NCBI GenBank assembly: GCA_029261795.1
Contig: JAJDAP010000014.1
Span: 40,185 to 104,184 of the forward strand
Direction: 5' to 3'
Length of the DNA: 64,000 bases
From: Deltaproteobacteria bacterium
GTDB lineage: Bacteria; Myxococcota_A; UBA9160; UBA6930
Shown: positions 53,810 to 61,837 of the stretch, piece by piece
Layout: the number at the start of each line of letters is the position of its first letter
Numbering within the stretch: position 1 is the first letter of the stretch
Notes under the pieces: generated by a model
Seen by the model: the letters and a program-made list of their open reading frames with translations, nothing else
Told to the model about the DNA's origin: nothing
The model's database searches: none
Program-made: the position numbers and the translations under genes

Positions 53810-54208
53810 ATGACGATCGGCAAGGTGGCCGGCGAAGTCGGGGTTCCGGCGTCGACCATCCGGTACTACGAACGCGCGGGCTTGCTGCTCCCGAGTGCCC
53901 GAAGTGGGGCTGGCTATCGGCTCTATTCCCAGGACGACCTCGCGCGACTCCGCTTCATTCGGGCTGCCCAGGCCACCGGCTTCACCCTGAAGGACATCCA
54001 GGAGTTGCTCCGCGCCGCGCCCTGCGGCGACGTTCAGGCGCTGATCGAGGCCCGGCTCGGACAGGTTCGCAAGCGGATCGCGGAGTTGCGCCATCTGGAC
54101 CGGGTGCTTGGGCGCTCGCTCGAAGCCTGTCGCGAGCACGAAGCCAGCGGTCGATGTGGCGTGATCGAAGCGCTCGGCGCCCAGACAGGGCCGGACTCCT
54201 CGAGCTGA
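53810..54208 (+). CDS. merR: MerR family metal-responsive regulator, Hg(II)-type
   Basis: 132 residues from the ATG at 53810 (MTIGKVAGEVGVPASTIRYYERAG); ATGs at 53789 and 53795 are alternatives. Winged-helix MerR DNA-binding domain followed by a dimer coiled coil. Three cysteines at 72, 107 and 116 are each 10 positions before Cys82, Cys117 and Cys126 of Tn501 MerR, the residues that bind Hg(II). The spacing of nine between the last two is the same. This strongly suggests a mercury or closely related metal sensor. It is 69 bp before the first membrane gene. Confidence 0.88.
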   Translation: MTIGKVAGEVGVPASTIRYYERAGLLLPSARSGAGYRLYSQDDLARLRFIRAAQATGFTLKDIQELLRAAPCGDVQALIEARLGQVRKRIAELRHLDRVLGRSLEACREHEASGRCGVIEALGAQTGPDSSS

Positions 54209-54277
54209 GAGCGCCCCTTGACCTTGAACCCGGGTGCAGCCCATATCTTCCGGTTCACGGCTCGGAGGCCCCGAACC

Positions 54278-54823
54278 ATGGCGAACGAAGTGGCGATAGT
54301 CGAAGAGGCGGCCCAGGCGCTCCCGCGCCCCGGCTGGGCGGGTCGCGCCATCCGCCTCGCTCTCGGCATCTGCACCCTGGCCCTGCTCCGCGCCCTGCTC
54401 GGGCCGTGGCGGTCCGATATGTGGGCGGGAGAGCTCCCATTCCTCGATGGCGGGTTCGTCGTCCTGGTCGTCCTCGCGCTGTGGGGCAGTGGGTACGTAT
54501 TCAACATCGCACTCGGCCTCGGTTGGGGTGAGCGCACGCGGGCGGGGCTCGTGGCAGGCGCCGCCCTGGCTGCGGCCGCCGGCGCAGTGACGGGCGGCTT
54601 TCCGAGCCCGCTCCTCGGGGTCTACCTCTGGCTCTGGTTCGTCGCGCTGACCGCATTGCTAGGCGTCGCCCATCTGCTCGCGGCGGCGCTCGCGACGCCC
54701 GGCTGCGAGATGCGTTCGTATGCACACCTCTTTACGCTCGCGCGCGGCGGCGATGTCGCTGCGGTGGTCTGTCCGGGCGGCATCGACCGTTGGGACCATA
54801 TCGGAACGGAGACGAGGCCATGA
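54278..54823 (+). CDS. membrane protein of the mercury-type operon, unknown
   Basis: 181 residues from the ATG at 54278 with GGAGG about 10 bp upstream. About four transmembrane segments (AIRLALGICTLALLRALL, FVVLVVLALWGSGYVFNIAL, AGLVAGAALAAAAGAVTGGF, LWLWFVALTALLGVAHLLAAALA) are followed by a soluble C-terminal stretch GCEMRSYAHLF and VVCPGGIDRWD, which holds two cysteines. It has no known domain that I can name. Its place in a MerR operon suggests metal transport or sensing. Its stop overlaps the next gene (ATGA). Confidence 0.7.
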   Translation: MANEVAIVEEAAQALPRPGWAGRAIRLALGICTLALLRALLGPWRSDMWAGELPFLDGGFVVLVVLALWGSGYVFNIALGLGWGERTRAGLVAGAALAAAAGAVTGGFPSPLLGVYLWLWFVALTALLGVAHLLAAALATPGCEMRSYAHLFTLARGGDVAAVVCPGGIDRWDHIGTETRP

Positions 54824-55122
54824 TCGAGATCTTCTACTTCGAGGGCTGCCCCAACCACGCTCCCGCCGTCGAGCTTGCACGCTCTGTCCTCGCCGAACTC
54901 GATGCCGAAGTCGCCGTCCGCGAGGTCGAGATCGCCGACCCGGACGACGCCGAGCAGCATCGCTTCCTGGGTTCGCCGAGCATCCGGGTGGACGGCGTCG
55001 ACATCGAGCCGGGCGCGAGCGAGCGAACGGACTACGGAATGAGTTGCCGGGTCTACGGCAACTCGGGCCTGCCACCGCGCGAGCTGCTCGTCGCCGCGCT
55101 CTCGGCGAGAGAGCCCCGATGA
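54820..55122 (+). CDS. small thioredoxin-like protein of mercury operons
   Basis: 100 residues. A thioredoxin-like fold begins IEIFYFEGCPNHAPAVELARSVL, with a CxxH motif at the N-terminus of the first helix. Then come FLGSPSIRVDGVDIEPGASERTDYGMSCRVYG and LPPRELLVAAL. Proteins with this GCPNH and GxSCRVY pattern are often found in mercury-resistance contexts, and I recall related forms with Sec at the Cys position; that memory is unchecked. It overlaps both neighbours by 4 bp. Confidence 0.75.
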   Translation: MIEIFYFEGCPNHAPAVELARSVLAELDAEVAVREVEIADPDDAEQHRFLGSPSIRVDGVDIEPGASERTDYGMSCRVYGNSGLPPRELLVAALSAREPR

Positions 55123-55520
55123 CGAAACGCGAGGGCTGGATGGGAATTCCGGCGGCCGCGCTGGCCGCCCTCCCGGTGTGTCCCGCCTGCTATCCAGCGT
55201 ACCTCGCCGTCCTGAGCGGCCTGGGTCTGGGTGCGTTGGAGAGCTTCGAGGCGCAGCTCACCATCACGGCGCTCTTCCTCGCGGTCGCTCTCGGAGCGCT
55301 CGCCTACCGCGCGCGCCAGCGCCGGGGCCTGGCACCACTCGCGGTCGGCGCATTCGGCGCGACCGTCGTACTCGTCAGCAAGCTGCTGCTGGGCATCGAG
55401 GCTGGGACCTACGCCGGGGTGGCCCTGCTCGTGGTCGCCAGCGTCTGGAACGTCTGGCCGAGAGCCGGCGCGACCTGCGAGATCGAGAGCGCTGCCCAGC
55501 CGGACGGAGCCTCGGGATGA
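55119..55520 (+). CDS. MerC-like membrane protein
   Basis: 133 residues, four hydrophobic segments. The first carries PVCPACYPAYL, the same Cys-Pro-Ala-Cys-aromatic-Pro motif as the mercury transporter MerC, in a similar place, followed by LAVLSGLGLGALESFEAQLTI. MerC carries Hg(II) across the inner membrane using these cysteines. The family match is by motif and topology, so the metal is inferred. The stop overlaps the selenoprotein start (ATGA). Confidence 0.78.
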   Translation: MTKREGWMGIPAAALAALPVCPACYPAYLAVLSGLGLGALESFEAQLTITALFLAVALGALAYRARQRRGLAPLAVGAFGATVVLVSKLLLGIEAGTYAGVALLVVASVWNVWPRAGATCEIESAAQPDGASG

Positions 55521-56071
55521 AACGCAGCTTCTTCGCTTCGATCCTGGCGCTCTCCGCCATCCTTCTCGCGGGATGCGGCCCCATCGATGTACCCGACGGC
55601 GCCACTGATCTGCGCGCCGGCCTTTCCCCGCTCGCGGCCGACTTCGACGCGCGGCGCGGGCGCGATCGCCTGCTCCTCCTTCTCTCCCCAGCCTGACCCA
55701 CCTGCCAACGTGGCGGTCGCCACGCCCGCGAGCTTCTCGAAGCGCAACACGCCGACACACCGGTCTATCTCGTGTGGATGCCGATGTTCCCGCGTCCGCA
55801 GGAATGGTGGGCACTTCCCGGGATGGTCGACGAATTCGCCGACTCCGGATTCGTCCAATACTGGGATGACGAACGCCATCTGAGCACCGACGTTAGGCGC
55901 CGGCTGGTGCCCGAAATCGAGGACGAGGTGCCCTGGGACCTGTTCATCCTGTTCGGTCCGGATGCGACCTGGACCGACGCCCAGGAACACGTTCTCGGCT
56001 GGGGGGAGCCGGTGATCCAGCGAGCAGACGACCTGGAGGCCCTGCTGGCGGCTCGCAGTCGAGGGAACTAG
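55517..56071 (+). CDS. selenocysteine-containing thioredoxin-like lipoprotein (UPTC)
   Basis: 184 residues, counting the in-frame UGA at 55694 as Sec60. A lipoprotein signal (SILALSAILLAGCG, lipidated Cys at LAGC) leads to a short linker and then RLLLLLSPA-U-PTCQRGGRHARELLEAQ, a thioredoxin-like U-x-x-C site after a beta strand. The frame continues in register past 55772 with VYLVWMPMFPRPQEWWALPGMVDEF, VQYWDDERHLSTDVRRRLV, WDLFILFGPDATW and VLGWGEPVIQRADDLEALL, consistent with one domain. It is the last gene of the MerR-led operon, joined by a 4-bp overlap. Sec translation is inferred. Confidence 0.85.
55694..55724 (+). promoter_or_regulatory. UGA codon and canonical SECIS hairpin for Sec60
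   Basis: UGA at 55694-55696 is followed by a perfect 6-bp stem, CGUGGC (55709-55714) and GCCACG (55719-55724), closing a GGUC tetraloop that begins 18 nt after the UGA. The GGUC loop matches the loop recognised by SelB in E. coli fdhF, and the distance is within the bacterial SECIS window of about 16-37 nt. This is stronger than the first element. Confidence 0.82.
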
Positions 56072-56082
56072 CAGCGAGGTTG

Positions 56083-56236
56083 ATGGCCCAGGCAGGGCCG
56101 AACTGGCGACAAGTGCATTTTCAGTCGTGGAAAGTGGCGAGCAGCTCCACGTACTTGTGGCTCCAGCCATGCAGGGGGCTGCAAGGAACGGCACAGGGAT
56201 GCCTCGGTGACGTCCCCGCGGCCCTACGGCCCCCCG
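56083..56236 (-). repeat. tRNA-Phe 3'-half repeat, copy A (degenerate)
   Basis: Read on the minus strand, 56127-56083 gives an ACTGAAAAT anticodon-loop core and a T-arm-like GCCAGTTCGGCC, followed by CTGGGCCATCA, a worn version of the tRNA-Phe 3' half. The part 5' of it (to about 56236) is shared with copies B and C. The T-arm and CCA positions have changes, so it is the most degraded copy. Confidence 0.6.
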
Positions 56237-57536
56237 GGTTCGCCGTTCGCGCGGCGGGCCGCCGAGCCCGGATCCATCCCAGGAGCGGCAGCAGCATCGC
56301 CAGCTCGGGACCGATCCCGCACAGGCTGACGGGGGTGGACCTCAGCTCGAATGCGTAGGTCGAGCCGATCGATCCCTCCTGTGTACCCGCAGCCACCGTC
56401 AGTCCGTCGATGGCAACAGCCAGACCCAACCTGCCCCCCGCTGCACCATCCGATGCCACGAGTTGAAGGTCTTCATGCCACGTTCCGCCGCGGCGCTGGA
56501 ACACATAGACCACGCCTTGGCTCGGGTTCACGCCGACGTCCTTCAGCAGCGCGCCCACGACGACCTCTCGATCATTGGCGCCGACCGAATAACCGAACCA
56601 GTTCCTGGCCACGCTGTCCGTCTCGATCAGTTTCCGTTCCTCGGCCCATTGGCCTTGAACTCGACGGTAGACGTAGGCAGCTCCTCGCCTCGAACCGTCG
56701 ACGAAGGCCGTCCACGCACCGACCGCGATCGTCTCCGGCGACGCGGCGACCGCCTCACCGAACCCGGTAATGCTCGTGGCTGGCACCTCGTCGGATGCCA
56801 CCAGCTTCTGTGAGAACGCCCATCCGACACCATCGTGCTCGAAGACGTAGGCAGCCCCCACGGAAGGGCTGCCTACGATGTCGTCACCATCTGCGCCGAC
56901 GACGATCCGATCTCCCGTGATCGCCACGGCAACTCCGAACCGGTAGGCACTCGCACTCAGCGTTGCCTCGTGCAGCCAGGTGGATCCGTCGTGGTGGAAG
57001 ACGTGCGCAGCACCCGTCCCGGCTTCGTCCATCGCTCCTATGACGATCCGATCAGCCTGGGCCGCGACGGATACGCCGAAGAAGTCGAATGGTTGGCCAC
57101 CGGGCGCCACGAGCTTCTGCTCTTCCGGCCAGCCTCCTCCAGGGGCGAGCCGAAACACATACGCCGCACCGGTGTTCTGCCCGCCCACGAGGGCCTCATG
57201 CGCCCCCACTGCCGCGACGTCCCCACTAACCGAAACGGAGATGCCAAACCGATCGCCGTTGCTGGCGTCGGAAGCGATGAGTACAGCCTCCTCGATCCAT
57301 CCTCCCGGCACTTTTCGGAAGATATACGCCTGGCCAGTACTGACCACGGGGAGGCCTCTGCTCGGAGCACCCACCAGGAGCACATCGGCCGAAAGCGAGG
57401 TGGATTGGCCGAAGTAGTCGTTGAGCTTGCCATTCGAAGCCGACAGCCGCGTTTCCGAGGACATCGTGACCTGCCCGAATGCGGGAGAGACGGAGGCCAC
57501 CACCAGTGCCAAGGACAGGAGGTAGTTGACGCTCAT
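56121..57536 (-). CDS. FG-GAP repeat exported protein with CGxGxEL tail
   Basis: 471 residues from the ATG at 57536; the upstream 45 codons are shadow. A signal peptide (YLLSLALVVASVSPAFG) is followed by about seven FG-GAP-like repeats of 50-55 residues (VLLVGAPSRG, VAAVGAHEAL, IVIGAMDE, IVVGADGDD, IAVGAWTA, VVVGALLKD), a beta-propeller of the integrin type. Then comes a C-terminal tail LCGIGPELAMLLPLLGWIRARRP. The frame continues about 40 residues past the tail into repeat copy A, so the natural stop has been lost by the repeat insertion. It was probably a surface protein. Confidence 0.72.
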   Translation of the reverse strand: MSVNYLLSLALVVASVSPAFGQVTMSSETRLSASNGKLNDYFGQSTSLSADVLLVGAPSRGLPVVSTGQAYIFRKVPGGWIEEAVLIASDASNGDRFGISVSVSGDVAAVGAHEALVGGQNTGAAYVFRLAPGGGWPEEQKLVAPGGQPFDFFGVSVAAQADRIVIGAMDEAGTGAAHVFHHDGSTWLHEATLSASAYRFGVAVAITGDRIVVGADGDDIVGSPSVGAAYVFEHDGVGWAFSQKLVASDEVPATSITGFGEAVAASPETIAVGAWTAFVDGSRRGAAYVYRRVQGQWAEERKLIETDSVARNWFGYSVGANDREVVVGALLKDVGVNPSQGVVYVFQRRGGTWHEDLQLVASDGAAGGRLGLAVAIDGLTVAAGTQEGSIGSTYAFELRSTPVSLCGIGPELAMLLPLLGWIRARRPAARTANPGGRRAAGTSPRHPCAVPCSPLHGWSHKYVELLATFHD

Positions 57537-57702
57537 TGCCGGCCTCGGTGGCTTCGAGGGAGGAGGTACCCGTTGCACCGAGATGCTTCGACACACGGAT
57601 CGAGCAACTCGCTTCGACGCCGAACAGCCTAGCGCACGGAGGTCACTGCGGATCAGTTCCCGAAACAACAAGCGAATCCAGCGAGCTGGATGCTGCAGAA
57701 GG

Positions 57703-57856
57703 TGGTGGCCCAGGCCAGAGTCGAACTGGCGACACCAGCATTTTCAGTCGCAAGAAGGGGTGAGGGATTCCGCGTACTTGTAGCTCCGGCCATGCAGGGA
57801 GCGGCAAGGGACTGCGCTCGGACGCACCGGTTGCGGCCCCACGGCCCTGTGCGACC
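57703..57856 (-). repeat. tRNA-Phe 3'-half repeat, copy B
   Basis: On the minus strand, 57750-57703 carries CGACTGAAAAT (Phe anticodon GAA), a perfect T-arm GCCAG TTCGACT CTGGC, and CTGGGCC ACCA. The distance from GAA to CCA is exactly that of a tRNA-Phe. The 5' half does not form a D-arm or matching acceptor strand, so it is not a complete tRNA. The shared block continues to about 57856. Confidence 0.7.
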
Positions 57857-57988
57857 CCCCCCCCGGCAAGGGGCCCCGCCCCCGTCGATGGCGTGGACAG
57901 ACCCTCGCGTACACAAGCGGTTCTCCGAAAGAGACCTTCACCTCGGGGCAGTCGAGTCGATGACCGCACGCGAAACCGGGTTGTCGCG

Positions 57989-58098
57989 CTACGCCGCGGG
58001 TCCGCGGCGTTCTCGCGGAGATCGGCACCGGGCCCAGATGAGCAGCGGAAGCACGATCACCAGCTCGATACCGAGCCCGCAAGAGAGATGGCGGGGGC
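57989..58098 (-). pseudogene. orphan C-terminal tail of a CGxGxEL protein
   Basis: About 30 codons ending at 57989 read LSCGLGIELVIVLPLLIWARCR and a short basic end, identical in plan to the tails of the FG-GAP protein and the protein ending at 61837. There is no body in front of it: the WS/DGAT gene stop lies at 58108. The remainder of the original gene has been lost or replaced by the WS/DGAT gene. Confidence 0.55.
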
Positions 58099-58107
58099 CT
58101 CTTCCAC

Positions 58108-59541
58108 TTACCCGCCTGTGCTCGTTCGCTCGGTGTCCTCGGGCCGATCGTCGAGAGCACGCGCCAGGTCTTCCAGGGCACCGGGGAGCGCGTCCACGAG
58201 ATCCCACAGGTCCGGCATGCGACCCCGGCACGCCACGAGGCCGAAGTCGACCGAGTCGCAGCTGCTCATCGCCGTCACGTTGAGGGCGACGCCGGCGTAG
58301 ATGGGGCCCAGCGGATAGATGGCCTCGATGCGCGAGCCGAACAGGTATAGCGGCTCGGGCGGGCCGGGGACCGTCGAGACGACGAGGTTGCACGGGGGAT
58401 CGATGCGGTCCGCAATGTGCAGGTCGACGTAGGCGCTGGAGAGCAGCGAGAAGACGAAGGGAGACGGAACCTCCGCCCAGGCGGCCAGGTCGCCTCCAAC
58501 GGTGCTGCCACGGCTCCGCTTTCGACTCTTCATCGCATCGCGGATGGCGCGGAGTCGCACGGCGGCATTGGGCACGTCGGTCACGAGGCTGCAGGACACG
58601 CTCGTAACCGCGTTCGAGCGCTTGTCGTCGTCGCCTTCGGTACGCAAGGCCATCGGGACGGCCGCGACCAGCGGATCGTCCGGCATCACGTCTCGGGCCT
58701 CGAGGTACTCCCGCACCGCACCCCCGACCACGGTCAGGATCACGTCGTTCACGGTGGCGCTGCCCGCGTGCGCGAGCCCCTTCACGCGGCCGAGCGGCAG
58801 GCTCGTGTAGGCGACCGTCCGGTGCTTCGTGATCGGGACGTTCAGCCAGCTCTTTCGCACCTGCGGGGCGGGCGCATCAGGCTCGTTGGCCTGCGTCTTC
58901 GCGCGCTCCCAGCTGGAGCGCGCCGTGTGGGCGGCGGCGCTTGCGGCCCGCAGCGGCTCACGCAGGAGCCACTGGACCGAGCGGGTCAGCAGCTCGAGGG
59001 GCCCGGGAACGCGAGCGGGCTCGCTCCTCGCGCTGCGTCGCGGCGGCTCGCGGTACTCGGGGGAGGTCGTGATGAGGGAGGCCATGAGCTGCACGCCCGC
59101 GATTCCGTCCATCATGGCGTGATGCAGCTTCGCGATCAGGGCGAGCCTTTCACCCTCGAGCCCTTCGACGATCACGATCTCCCACAGCGGCCTGTCGCGC
59201 TCGAGCGGCCGCTCGGCCATCTCCGCCGCCATCGTTGCGAGCTCGCGCGGGCTGCCGGGGGCCGGCACGGCGGCGCGGCGGAAGTGCACGTCCAAGTCGA
59301 TCGGCGCGTCTTCGAGCCAGAAGGGAAGCGCGAGCTGACCGGGCACCTCGAGCAGGCGACGGCGCAGGGGCGCGAGGTCTGCGAGCCGCTGCGAGAAGAG
59401 GTGACGAAACGCCTCGAACGTATAGCCGTCCGGAAAACCGGAGGGGTCGAGGATCACCATGCCCATCATGTGGAGCGGGTTGCCCGGCCGCTCGGCGGCC
59501 AGAAAGGCCGAATCCACTCCGCTCAGACGTCTAAGGGTCAT
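58108..59541 (-). CDS. wax ester synthase/diacylglycerol acyltransferase (WS/DGAT) 2
   Basis: 477 residues from the ATG at 59541 (a second ATG at 59565 is possible). KLHHAMMDG contains the catalytic HHxxxDG (His140, His141, Asp145), with RPLWEIVIVEGLEGERLALIAKL before it and TVPGPPEPLYLFGS near the C-terminus. It differs from the enzyme at 35601 in sequence, so the two are paralogues rather than a recent duplicate. It is divergent from the hydrolase gene, 110 bp apart. It makes storage lipid from acyl-CoA. Confidence 0.88.
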   Translation of the reverse strand: MTLRRLSGVDSAFLAAERPGNPLHMMGMVILDPSGFPDGYTFEAFRHLFSQRLADLAPLRRRLLEVPGQLALPFWLEDAPIDLDVHFRRAAVPAPGSPRELATMAAEMAERPLERDRPLWEIVIVEGLEGERLALIAKLHHAMMDGIAGVQLMASLITTSPEYREPPRRSARSEPARVPGPLELLTRSVQWLLREPLRAASAAAHTARSSWERAKTQANEPDAPAPQVRKSWLNVPITKHRTVAYTSLPLGRVKGLAHAGSATVNDVILTVVGGAVREYLEARDVMPDDPLVAAVPMALRTEGDDDKRSNAVTSVSCSLVTDVPNAAVRLRAIRDAMKSRKRSRGSTVGGDLAAWAEVPSPFVFSLLSSAYVDLHIADRIDPPCNLVVSTVPGPPEPLYLFGSRIEAIYPLGPIYAGVALNVTAMSSCDSVDFGLVACRGRMPDLWDLVDALPGALEDLARALDDRPEDTERTSTGG

Positions 59542-59650
59542 CGCGCCACACTCCGTTCTGGCCATCGCGCGCGCTCGATGCGCTACCGAATCGCATAGAA
59601 CGCGTCGATGGCTATCGTAGTCGTCGTGCGAACTAACGGCGAGGACGTGC

Positions 59651-60775
59651 ATGTCGACGACGATTCCCACCGAACCCATGAAGCTCGCCCCGCTTCCCTC
59701 ACCGGTGCTTCCGCCGGAAGGCCTGGGTACGCGTTTCCTCACCGGGATCGGAACTATGCTGGACACTACGGTGCTGCGGGCCATGCAGATCGTGGTCGAA
59801 CGCGCGCTGATCCCCGACCCGAAGGACCTCGACGCGCTGCGGGAGTCCGCGGCGGCGGCCCTGGATCCGGTCCTCCAGGCCGAGCCGCGGCGCTTCTTCG
59901 GGTTCCTCGACGAGCCGCCGCACCCGCTGCGCATGCGGAGCCGCGCGCGGCGTCGCCTCGACGGCGGACGCGTCATCGCGCGCCGGATCGAGAGCGACTA
60001 CGTGCCGTTCAGCAAAGAGATGGACGGCAGCGACGGTCCCATCCTGGTCGATCACTGGGTCCACGAGCCGGGACGGCCGCGCGCCACGGTGCTGGCGCTG
60101 CACGGGTTCACGATGGGAAACCCGCGAGTCGACGGCGTCGTGCTGCTCGCGAACCAGTGGTTCCGCCTCGGTCTCGACGTCGCGTTGTTGACGCTGCCGC
60201 ATCACGGTGCGCGCACGCCGGTCGGGGCCCGCTTCTCCGGCGAGCACTTCGCGGTCCCGGACGTTACGCGTCTGGGCGAGGCGGTGCGTGAGGCCGTCTA
60301 CGAGATCCGTCAGATGATCTACTGGCTGAAGAGTGAGAGTGGGTCGCCGGTTGGCGTGCTCGGGCTGTCCCTCGGTGGATATCTGGCGGCACTCACCGCC
60401 GGGCTGACCGACGAACTCGACTTCGTCGTCCCGATGGTCCCGCCGGTCTGCATCGGCGATCTTGCGTGGGGCTTCTTCACGCGCACCCGCCACTATCGGG
60501 AAGGCGGAGAGGCCGCGCTCTCACTCGACGAGCTGCGCCGCGCGTTCCGCATCCACTCACCGCTGACCTTTCCGCTCCGCATCCCCCGCGAGCGCGCCAT
60601 GATCGTCGCGGGGCGCGGCGATCGGATCGTCCCCCCCGAGCACCCGGCCGCCCTCGCGAAGTGGTGGGACGACGCCCGCATCCACTGGTTCAGCGGCAGC
60701 CACCTAGCCCCGTTCGGCCGTGACCGCATCGTGCGCGCGGTGGCGGGTCACCTGCGCGAGATCGAGATCCTGTAG
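59651..60775 (+). CDS. alpha/beta hydrolase
   Basis: 374 residues. A nucleophile elbow GVLGLSLGGYLAAL (Ser in GLSLG), an oxyanion-type HGFTMGNPR near residue 150, an aspartate in GRGDRIVPPEH and a histidine in WFSGSHLAPFGRD complete the triad. The N-terminal 140 residues hold a helical segment (LRAMQIVVERALIPDPKDLDAL). Enzymes of this shape act as lipases or esterases. It is divergent from and probably works with the WS/DGAT gene, for example in wax or triacylglycerol turnover. Confidence 0.87.
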   Translation: MSTTIPTEPMKLAPLPSPVLPPEGLGTRFLTGIGTMLDTTVLRAMQIVVERALIPDPKDLDALRESAAAALDPVLQAEPRRFFGFLDEPPHPLRMRSRARRRLDGGRVIARRIESDYVPFSKEMDGSDGPILVDHWVHEPGRPRATVLALHGFTMGNPRVDGVVLLANQWFRLGLDVALLTLPHHGARTPVGARFSGEHFAVPDVTRLGEAVREAVYEIRQMIYWLKSESGSPVGVLGLSLGGYLAALTAGLTDELDFVVPMVPPVCIGDLAWGFFTRTRHYREGGEAALSLDELRRAFRIHSPLTFPLRIPRERAMIVAGRGDRIVPPEHPAALAKWWDDARIHWFSGSHLAPFGRDRIVRAVAGHLREIEIL

Positions 60776-61063
60776 GCAGTCGACCGCCGTCGAGACGGTC
60801 ACGGCTTTCGCCGGACGAGGACGAGAAGTCCCCCAAGCGCAACTCCCGAGAGCTGTCTGTTCTCAATATTCGTCCGCATTCGTCTGACTGCCAGATCTCG
60901 GGGCACGGATAGGAAGTACAGTGCGACCGGGCCCTGCTGGTCGATCGTCGTCGCGATCGCCGCCTTCCCTCCATCGCCGCCGCGAGCCTCCTGTCCGAGG
61001 AACGGCGAGCTGTTTGTCGCGGCCAACACTGGTGTCTGGAAGCTCGACGGCATCGGCGGCGCG

Positions 61064-61837
61064 GTGCTAGTCATCCCGACCACGCAATCGGGCGGCCACG
61101 TCAGCCTACCGCTCGCGGTCGCCTTCGACTCGCAGGACAACTTCATCGTTACCGACCACCAGCAGGAGAAGGTCTGGAAGTTCGACAGCACAGGAACACT
61201 CGTCGGTGTACTCGCTGACCAGAGCGATGGCATCGGAAACCCGTGGGGACTCGTCGTCGATTCCGACGACAACATCTTCGTGGCGAACACGAGGGAAAAC
61301 TCCATCCTTCGGATCGACCCACAAGGTATCGTCGACCTCGTCGCTGACAGCAGCGATGGCGTGCTCCAGCCCTTCAGCCTCGCATTCTCGCCGCTCGCCC
61401 CCGAGTGCAACGACGGGATCGACAACGATGGCGACGGCGCGGTCGACTTCCTGCAAGACGTTGGCTGTACCGGGTCGACCGACGTGTCCGAGCTGGAGCC
61501 GGGCCTGCCTTGCGACGACGGCGTGCACAACGATGGTGACGGCCTCCTCGATCTTGCAGACCCAGGGTGTCTAGATTCGAGCTGGGGGACGGAAGATCCT
61601 CAGTGCCAGGACGGTGAGGACAACGACGGCGACGGGCGAGTCGATTTCGATGGAGGCTTTTCGATCTGGGGGGTGGCGCTCAGTGCCTCCGATCCACAGT
61701 GCGCCGGCGCGCCCTGGAAGAATCGGGAGCTTCCCCCGCCGTCCTACTGCGGGCTCGGGTCCGAACTGGCGCTGGCGCTGCCAATCATCGCTTGGGCGCG
61801 GCGGCGCGCGTTGAAACGAAGTCGGCGCGTCCTATAG
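61064..61837 (+). CDS. NHL/SMP-30-like repeat protein with Asp-rich loops and CGxGxEL tail
   Basis: 257 residues from a GTG at 61064, but the same frame is open back to about 60902 with good homology (GELFVAANTGVWKLDG), and I find no start codon in that stretch, so the 5' end may be truncated. NHL-type blades (LAVAFDSQDNFIVTDHQQEKVWKFD, GLVVDSDDNIFVANTRENSILRID) are followed by three EF-hand-like loops (DGIDNDGDGAVD, DGVHNDGDGLLD, DGEDNDGDGRVD). The C-terminal tail is YCGLGSELALALPIIAWARRR. It is a likely surface-sorted calcium-binding protein. Confidence 0.65.
   Translation: MLVIPTTQSGGHVSLPLAVAFDSQDNFIVTDHQQEKVWKFDSTGTLVGVLADQSDGIGNPWGLVVDSDDNIFVANTRENSILRIDPQGIVDLVADSSDGVLQPFSLAFSPLAPECNDGIDNDGDGAVDFLQDVGCTGSTDVSELEPGLPCDDGVHNDGDGLLDLADPGCLDSSWGTEDPQCQDGEDNDGDGRVDFDGGFSIWGVALSASDPQCAGAPWKNRELPPPSYCGLGSELALALPIIAWARRRALKRSRRVL

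Noticed and set aside
1470..55900. GTTAGGC words as integron attC core sites
   Set aside because: They lie inside normal genes, have no paired inverse core, palindrome or cassette structure, and no integron integrase is present.
60799..60880. Minus-strand sequence resembling a sorting-type hydrophobic tail (LSGVALGGLLVLVRRKP)
   Set aside because: The PEP motif and the rest of any protein are missing, so the resemblance could be chance in a hydrophobic-coding stretch.
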